NCBI GenBank assembly: GCA_037157565.1
Contig: JAZHRO010000002.1
Location: 37,964,501-38,028,500, forward strand
Direction of reading: 5' to 3'
DNA: 64,000 nucleotides
DNA from: Thalassia testudinum
Lineage: Eukaryota; Streptophyta; Magnoliopsida; Alismatales; Hydrocharitaceae
The translations under genes and the position numbers were made by a program. Shown in pieces: positions 59,301-64,000 of the stretch (within the stretch, counting starts at the first letter, position 1; each line of letters starts with the position of its first letter). The notes beneath the pieces are model-generated. The model saw nothing but the letters and a program-made list of their open reading frames with translations. It was not told where the DNA came from and searched no databases.

Positions 59301-60631
59301 GAGTAGAATTTTCTTCTCTTTTTTGCACTTGTGCGAAGGTTACCCTTACTCCTAGCAGCTATTATTCGGTAGTGCAAGGGGGTAGGTCCTTCATTGCTCC
59401 CACTTGCCTTTTAGGAGGGGCTGTTTGCAAACTGTCTCCTGCAAAAACAAATCAAAAGTAAGATATAAGTCACAATGGAAGTGCTAGAATTCAGTTTCCA
59501 ACTTTGAACTTGATCTCGACCCACTGTCTGACTGGCGAGATTGGAGACTCAAGCTCTCCCGCCAAGGTTCATCACATGAAACCAACACTCACAGGGAGCC
59601 TGGGGTTTGGTCTAGTTAGGGTACCCGCTGGCAACTTGTCCTGTGTAGGTGGCAAGTGCTTGTTGGAAACGTGAGGGGATTTTTCAGTCCCAGTATGTAC
59701 TCATTCATAGGCGGGTGAAGTGATTAGTGGTATATAGATAATATTTGCAAATACAAGTATCAATTGCACAAATAAAAAATTGGACTTATCTTTGGTGGGG
59801 GATATGGTTGGAGCAGCGCTTGGCTGTGAGTGAGGTCGCTAGCCTCATAAAATCTCCTTGTTTATTTTCTTCAGGTGGTCCCCTACTTGATCACATAATA
59901 GTTGTGGTAAAGTAATAGGTGGGGGTGGATGTCGGTTCACCTCTTCTCTAGCTATCAACCATATGATCAAGCGGGAATGGAGATGAGCAGCAGGTTGCCT
60001 TACAAGTCTTTTTTTTATTTTTTTGGATTGGAGGTCAGTCAGTCTATTAGATAATCAAGTGGTGCCCAAGACAAGGTTGCTTCTTCAATTGTGGAGAGGT
60101 CTTCCCATCTCTTCCCCTTCTCTTTTTTTCTGGAGGCCTCTAAATTGTTTGCCCGACCTTCGTGGCACTTGTAAGAGAGGACGGTAATTGGCCCAAGAGC
60201 AAATGGTGCTCGACCCTCATTAATGGCAGAGAAGAGACAGTGATCAATTGAGAGGGAGATCCATGTTAGATTTGATGGTTTCAACAACATCACCATTGAT
60301 GGTCACAAGGAGGTGGGATCAGACTACAATGAGGTGCCCTAACATGGCTCTAAAGGGAGAACTAGACCTCTCTCAAGGTTAGGTGAAGTCCTGAGCAAAT
60401 GAAGCCCTTGGTGGAGGAGCTCCTACTGGGTGCAACCCTGGCTGAGGTAGAACCTTAGGTGAGAGGAGGGACCTTGAGCATGTCGACTAGAGGAGGGCCA
60501 GCCAACCTCCACAAGGAATCGGTTGCCTCATGGACTAGCTGACACCTTTAGGTTGGGAGCTCCTTCGACATGGCCGAGGGGAGCTCAAGCGAGGTGCCCC
60601 TTAGCGGGGTCAGCTAAATGGTAGGAGACAC
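56343..60631. other. AT-rich low-copy-looking DNA, no recognised gene
   Basis: No match to the repeat families in the window and no convincing ORF. 57000-57400 is C-rich with short overlapping frames on both strands. 57485-57720 repeats GATATTAA-type words. 59138-59377 (minus) has an open frame without recognisable features. A small or exon-fragmented host gene cannot be excluded by eye. Confidence 0.45.
57485..57720. repeat. Degenerate GATATTAA/AATATCAA word cluster
   Basis: ATTGATATTAA-like words recur in both orientations within ~235 bp of AT-rich DNA. It may be an old tandem or palindromic repeat; no clear unit length is visible. Confidence 0.4.
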
Positions 60632-61550
60632 TGTTACGATTTGATCCCGGCTCCTTACTGAACCTGAGAACAGCCACCTCGACTAGATCCCATGACCGAG
60701 TCGTCCAACGAGAAATAACCAAATTCATAAATCATTCCACAACTACACATGTAATTTAACTAAGCAAAAATAGATAATAGACAACAGTGGGAATATAACA
60801 GAATATCTCAAAGATATTACATGCCACAAGTGGAATAGAAATATTCACTAACATAGTCATCACACAAAAATAGAGAGCAACATAATAGAAACAATTACTA
60901 CATGCTAAAAGTATTTACTACTAACAAAAAACCTCTGCAACGAACAAGAGAAATAACGACTACAGCTGGACTCGACTGGGCCTAGCACCCTCTGCAACCA
61001 GTGGCAATGGCTGCTCAACTCCCTAATCTGAACATGGTTATATAAATCTATGGTCAGCTAACGCTGAGTAGAGTAGTATATATGTCATTTACATGTAATT
61101 AAACATAAAGGAACAATTAAATAACTAATCATACAATTTTCACTTATGTATTAATATCTGTTTCCATTTAAATTATCTATGTGTTTCTGATTCGATTATT
61201 CTAATGAGGATCCACAACATTTCTTAATCCACTTGTTCCCTAAGGGAACGATCTTGATTGCAGTTTTCCCATGATGCAGGATGTACACGTGGCACTCTCC
61301 TGGCCGGGAGAGCACCCCCTGGTAGTCCTACACCTGGTCTACCACCCCGAGGTCATTGCCGTGATGTAGCGGTGACTACAGCATGTGCGATAACTGTATG
61401 GGTAGCTATCTTACACTAGCATGCGGTCAGTCGTTTTCCCTAACGGGTACGCCCAAATGTACAGCACAAAACAGAACAAGAGCCACACCCCTCAACAGTC
61501 TACGTACCCTCGCTCGACTATCCTGATTTACCCAATGGGCCTAGCAAGAG

Positions 61551-61745
61551 TTGGTGTAGGGTGGCCATTCTTAACCCCTGAGTCCCAACCCAATGAGCGA
61601 CTAGCTTCCCCTTACACTAAAGTAATAGTAGCTCTCCTGATAGGAGTCGGTGTAGGGTGGCCATTCTTAACCCCGGGTGCTAACACAAGGGACGACTAGC
61701 TTTCCCCTATACTAAAGTGATAGTAGCTCTCCTCAGTACCGCGTG
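61551..61745 (+). repeat. Two-copy 96-bp direct repeat in F3
   Basis: TTGGTGTAGGGTGGCCATTC at 61551 recurs with one change at 61647. Equivalent duplicated units are present in F1 (about 10430-10610) and F2 (about 22030-22260), so the duplication predates these insertions. Confidence 0.72.
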
Positions 61746-62218
61746 CACAAGGGCCAGCTCACTTTCCATACCCAAGTCCATATAACTAATCAGCCCATAG
61801 GCAACATGTTCCTGTTGGTGCTAGAGCACCACGATCATTTGTTTTGATAATAACAAAACACGTGTCATTTAACATTTGCACTTTGAGTCCTAGATTTCAG
61901 GTCAATCGCAAATGGATACGTGATTAGACGGAGTTCGAGCTCGCATCCAGGACGGATTGGAGGAGCTCGATGGAAAACAGAGGAGATTCGCGAGGAGTGA
62001 TAGATTGAAGAAGGAAGGAGATGAAGAATAGGATAGATTTCATTCTCTTGTACTCATTGTATTTTTTGTTTCTTTTGTTGCTCTTTATTACTTAGATTTC
62101 TGTTAAAGAGCCTCAAAGTACCCTAACAGTAGTCCTAGCAACACCTGCACAACCCTAGGATATTTAGGTTTTCTGTAGAACACTTACAAAACCAATATAG
62201 GGTTCAAACAGAGTTTCC

Positions 62219-62748
62219 AGAAGTCTAATTCCCAAATCAGATGTCTGATAAAGTATTTTAAGACGTCTAACTGTTGATTCAGACGTCTGATAACTATTAG
62301 GCTGGACATACTTAATTCTGTCTGATGAAATCAGACGTCCAGACCTTAGACCAGACGTCTTAGGAGACGTCTGATGACTTTGCCAGACGTCCAATTAGTG
62401 GAACGTTGGCTGGCTTAGCGAACAGTCAAGAATGTGACCGTTAGAGCCTTATCAGACGTCCATAGGACTTTCCAGACGTCTGATAATTGACCGTTTTGCC
62501 TCGACTGACCCGAAAATCTCTTCTCAGAGATTTTGTAGCAGTTGCAAATCCATTCCCATGAAAAAGTAGGTTTCCAGACGTCCAGACATAGTGCCAGACG
62601 TCATGTATGTCGTCTGATGGACTTACACTAAACCCTGTTTAGATCTGATCCATGTCAGGAAGAGACTCGCCCAAAATCAGACGTCTGACCTTGAAATCAG
62701 ACGTCTTAAAGTGAACTTCCAGACATCTGATGCCAGAATTAGACGTCT
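62219..62748. repeat. Eight-pair AGACGTCT array in the copia-like LTR
   Basis: Octamers (exact or one or two changes) start at 62219/62239, 62261/62281, 62333/62353, 62365/62385, 62454/62474, 62575/62595, 62679/62699 and 62721/62741. Every pair is exactly 20 bp apart. Eight are exact AGACGTCT. Distances between pairs vary. Confidence 0.85.
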
Positions 62749-62860
62749 GATAAGCCTATCAGAGCAATGATTGTTCCTGATTTCGGGCTGATTCACTTGG
62801 GCTTTGTACCCAACGGCTATGGAAGCTTTTCCAAGCCTTCCAAGGCCTTCCTAAGGCCTC

Positions 62861-62870
62861 TATAAATAGA
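62861..62870 (+). promoter_or_regulatory. TATA box of the copia-like LTR
   Basis: TATAAATAGA, about 110 bp downstream of the last AGACGTCT unit, so the array sits in the upstream promoter region of this LTR. Confidence 0.75.
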
Positions 62871-64000
62871 GGGGAGCCTTTACACACAAACATATACCAA
62901 GAGAAACACAAGACACACCTAAGCAACTTAGTTCCACTCTTTTGTGTCCAAGAGAAGCTCTTGCTCTCTAAGCTCTAGTTCCATTCATCTTGAGAGCATC
63001 AAGCTTCGCGCACCCACTCTCCCGCCGTAGTTCACGAGAGCGAAGTTGCACCGTCGCGTGGCTCACGCACCGCGTCATCAACTCGACACACTCCTTGCAA
63101 AGGGGAGTTTCCTAATTCCTATAGAAGCTAGGTTTAAAATTACTTTGTTGGCTCTATAGGATTACTTGTTTATTTTATCTTTGTTATTTGGTTGGGTATT
63201 CGCTTTGCTAATTCCCGTCTCCTTCGGGGGACAAAATCCTTCTCGTGGAGAGAAGGGGTTGAGGTACGCTACCCTCATCTAAGTAGCGTGGTTGTAACTG
63301 AGGTTAAATCACCCTCGTTTTAAAGTGATTCGGTTTAGTGGATTTTGATCAACTTGGTTGATCGGAAAATCCTAACTCGAGAGGGTTAGGTGGTGGTTTT
63401 CACCCGGTTTGGGTTTCCACCTAAAAATTCTTGTGTACTTGTGTGATTGCTTATTTGTGAGATTATTTATATTTCAATTCCGCATTTTTTTTACGTCACA
63501 CTGATCTCACCCCCTCCAAGTAGGAAATTTTAGTTCCATCATACATCCGATATTCATTTTAATATACTTGAGTTCCTTTCCTAGTTCCCTGTAGGGTTCA
63601 TGCATCGTACTCATCTCATTTCATATACGGCATATCTCACTATTCATATTTCGGTTCTTAATCGTGTAACAGGCAGCTTGTGAATTAATAAATTAAGCAA
63701 TCACCACATCACTTAACTATTCAGTTGCTAGCAGTAAAGACTTTAACATGCATTTTAGAGTATAATAGCGGGGTTCAGGTAATGTACATTCATCCTTCTC
63801 AGCTCTAGGGTTCATTTCATATCCTAGGGTTCAATTAGATCATTCTAATATAGTATACTTTAATCATTTAAATCACAGTATTAAAGAAGACCACTCTACC
63901 AGGGTATGCAGGTGGTATGGGGGCTCGAACGATGGATCCCAATGCCTCCGCGGGTCTCGTGTACACTACGGACTGGAGACCTATATCATTGACCAACATG

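Larger units (their letters stand above)
61813..63532 (+). mobile_element. Copia-like solo LTR nested in F3
   Basis: A 1720-bp insert starting TGTTGGTGCTAGAGCACC with GTTCC duplicated (61808-61812, 63533-63537). The right end (CTGATCTCACCCCCTCC, then GGAAATTTTA) resembles copia LTR ends of the type that finish in GAAATTTCA, with the final CA changed to TA. A strong TATA box is at 62861 and the AGACGTCT array lies upstream of it. No PBS or coding interior follows, so it is a solo LTR. Confidence 0.72.
60632..64000 (+). mobile_element. LTR F3, partial, opposite orientation to F1/F2, running off the window
   Basis: Begins TGTTACGATTTGATCCCGG, the reverse complement of the F1/F2 right ends, and continues in reverse order. 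It includes the TACTCAGCGTTAGC region (61055-61075), the duplicated ~96-bp unit (61551 and 61647) and the ACTCTACC to GCCTCCGCG stretch near 63890-63955. TATATAAAT at 61039-61047, about 405 bp in, is a promoter candidate. It is interrupted by a copia-like LTR. Whether it is solo cannot be told. Confidence 0.77.

Noticed and set aside
62219..62748. CRISPR-like array (short palindromic repeats with variable spacers)
   Set aside because: Repeats are only 8-12 bp, the period is 20 bp, the DNA is a plant LTR, and there is no leader or cas gene. The likeness is superficial.

Overview
This window is plant nuclear DNA, from a repeat-dense stretch of an angiosperm genome. The evidence is a perfect primer binding site for plant tRNA-Asp, Athila-type Ty3/gypsy gag and pol, very long LTRs, a plant L1-type LINE and nested insertions with 5-bp target duplications. 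I recognise no intact host protein gene, tRNA or rRNA. Every long coding stretch is a decayed transposon gene. I cannot name the species.

Layout. Positions 1-20262 hold element A (+), an Athila-like element whose pol enters from the left edge. Its 3' LTR (4889-6042 and 19007-20262) is split by element B (-, 6043-19006; duplication ACGCC/ATGCC). B has Athila-like LTRs, PBS and leader, but carries an unrelated acidic reading frame where gag-pol should be. A solo LTR, F1 (8734-11499, duplication CCATC), sits at the junction of B's left LTR and its polypurine tract. Positions 20263-43101 hold a rearranged Athila-like complex D (+) in the order 3' tail, LTR, gutted interior, LTR. It is interrupted by solo LTR F2 (20420-23144, duplication GGGAT) and by element C (-, 25929-40182), a complete-length but dead Athila-like element with both LTRs. 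C contains solo LTR G (29749-31225, duplication GTCAA). Positions 43969-48778 hold solo LTR H2, with H1 of the same family nested inside it (duplication ATATA). Positions 49804-52334 hold solo Athila-like LTR E. A 5'-truncated LINE lies at about 52785-56335. Positions 56336-60631 are low-copy-looking AT-rich DNA with nothing I recognise. F3, an F-family LTR in the opposite orientation, runs from 60632 off the right edge and holds a copia-like solo LTR at 61813-63532.

The most unusual signal is a palindromic octamer, AGACGTCT, and near variants, repeated at 20-bp intervals with unrelated DNA between. It occurs in two F-family LTRs and in the copia-like LTR. Degenerate two-unit versions (20 or 21 bp apart) occur near the 3' end of the Athila-like LTRs. 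I count 21 exact octamers, all inside LTRs, where about one is expected by chance in 64 kb. Unrelated LTR families therefore share a periodic module that standard annotation does not explain. Other points of interest are a foreign chromovirus-type RT patch spliced into C's integrase, the unknown acidic ORF of B, and a roughly 230-bp leader block conserved between B and C.

No genes here work together in a host pathway. B keeps the cis signals of the group (LTR, PBS, leader, polypurine tract) without its enzymes, so it was probably mobilised by relatives of C.
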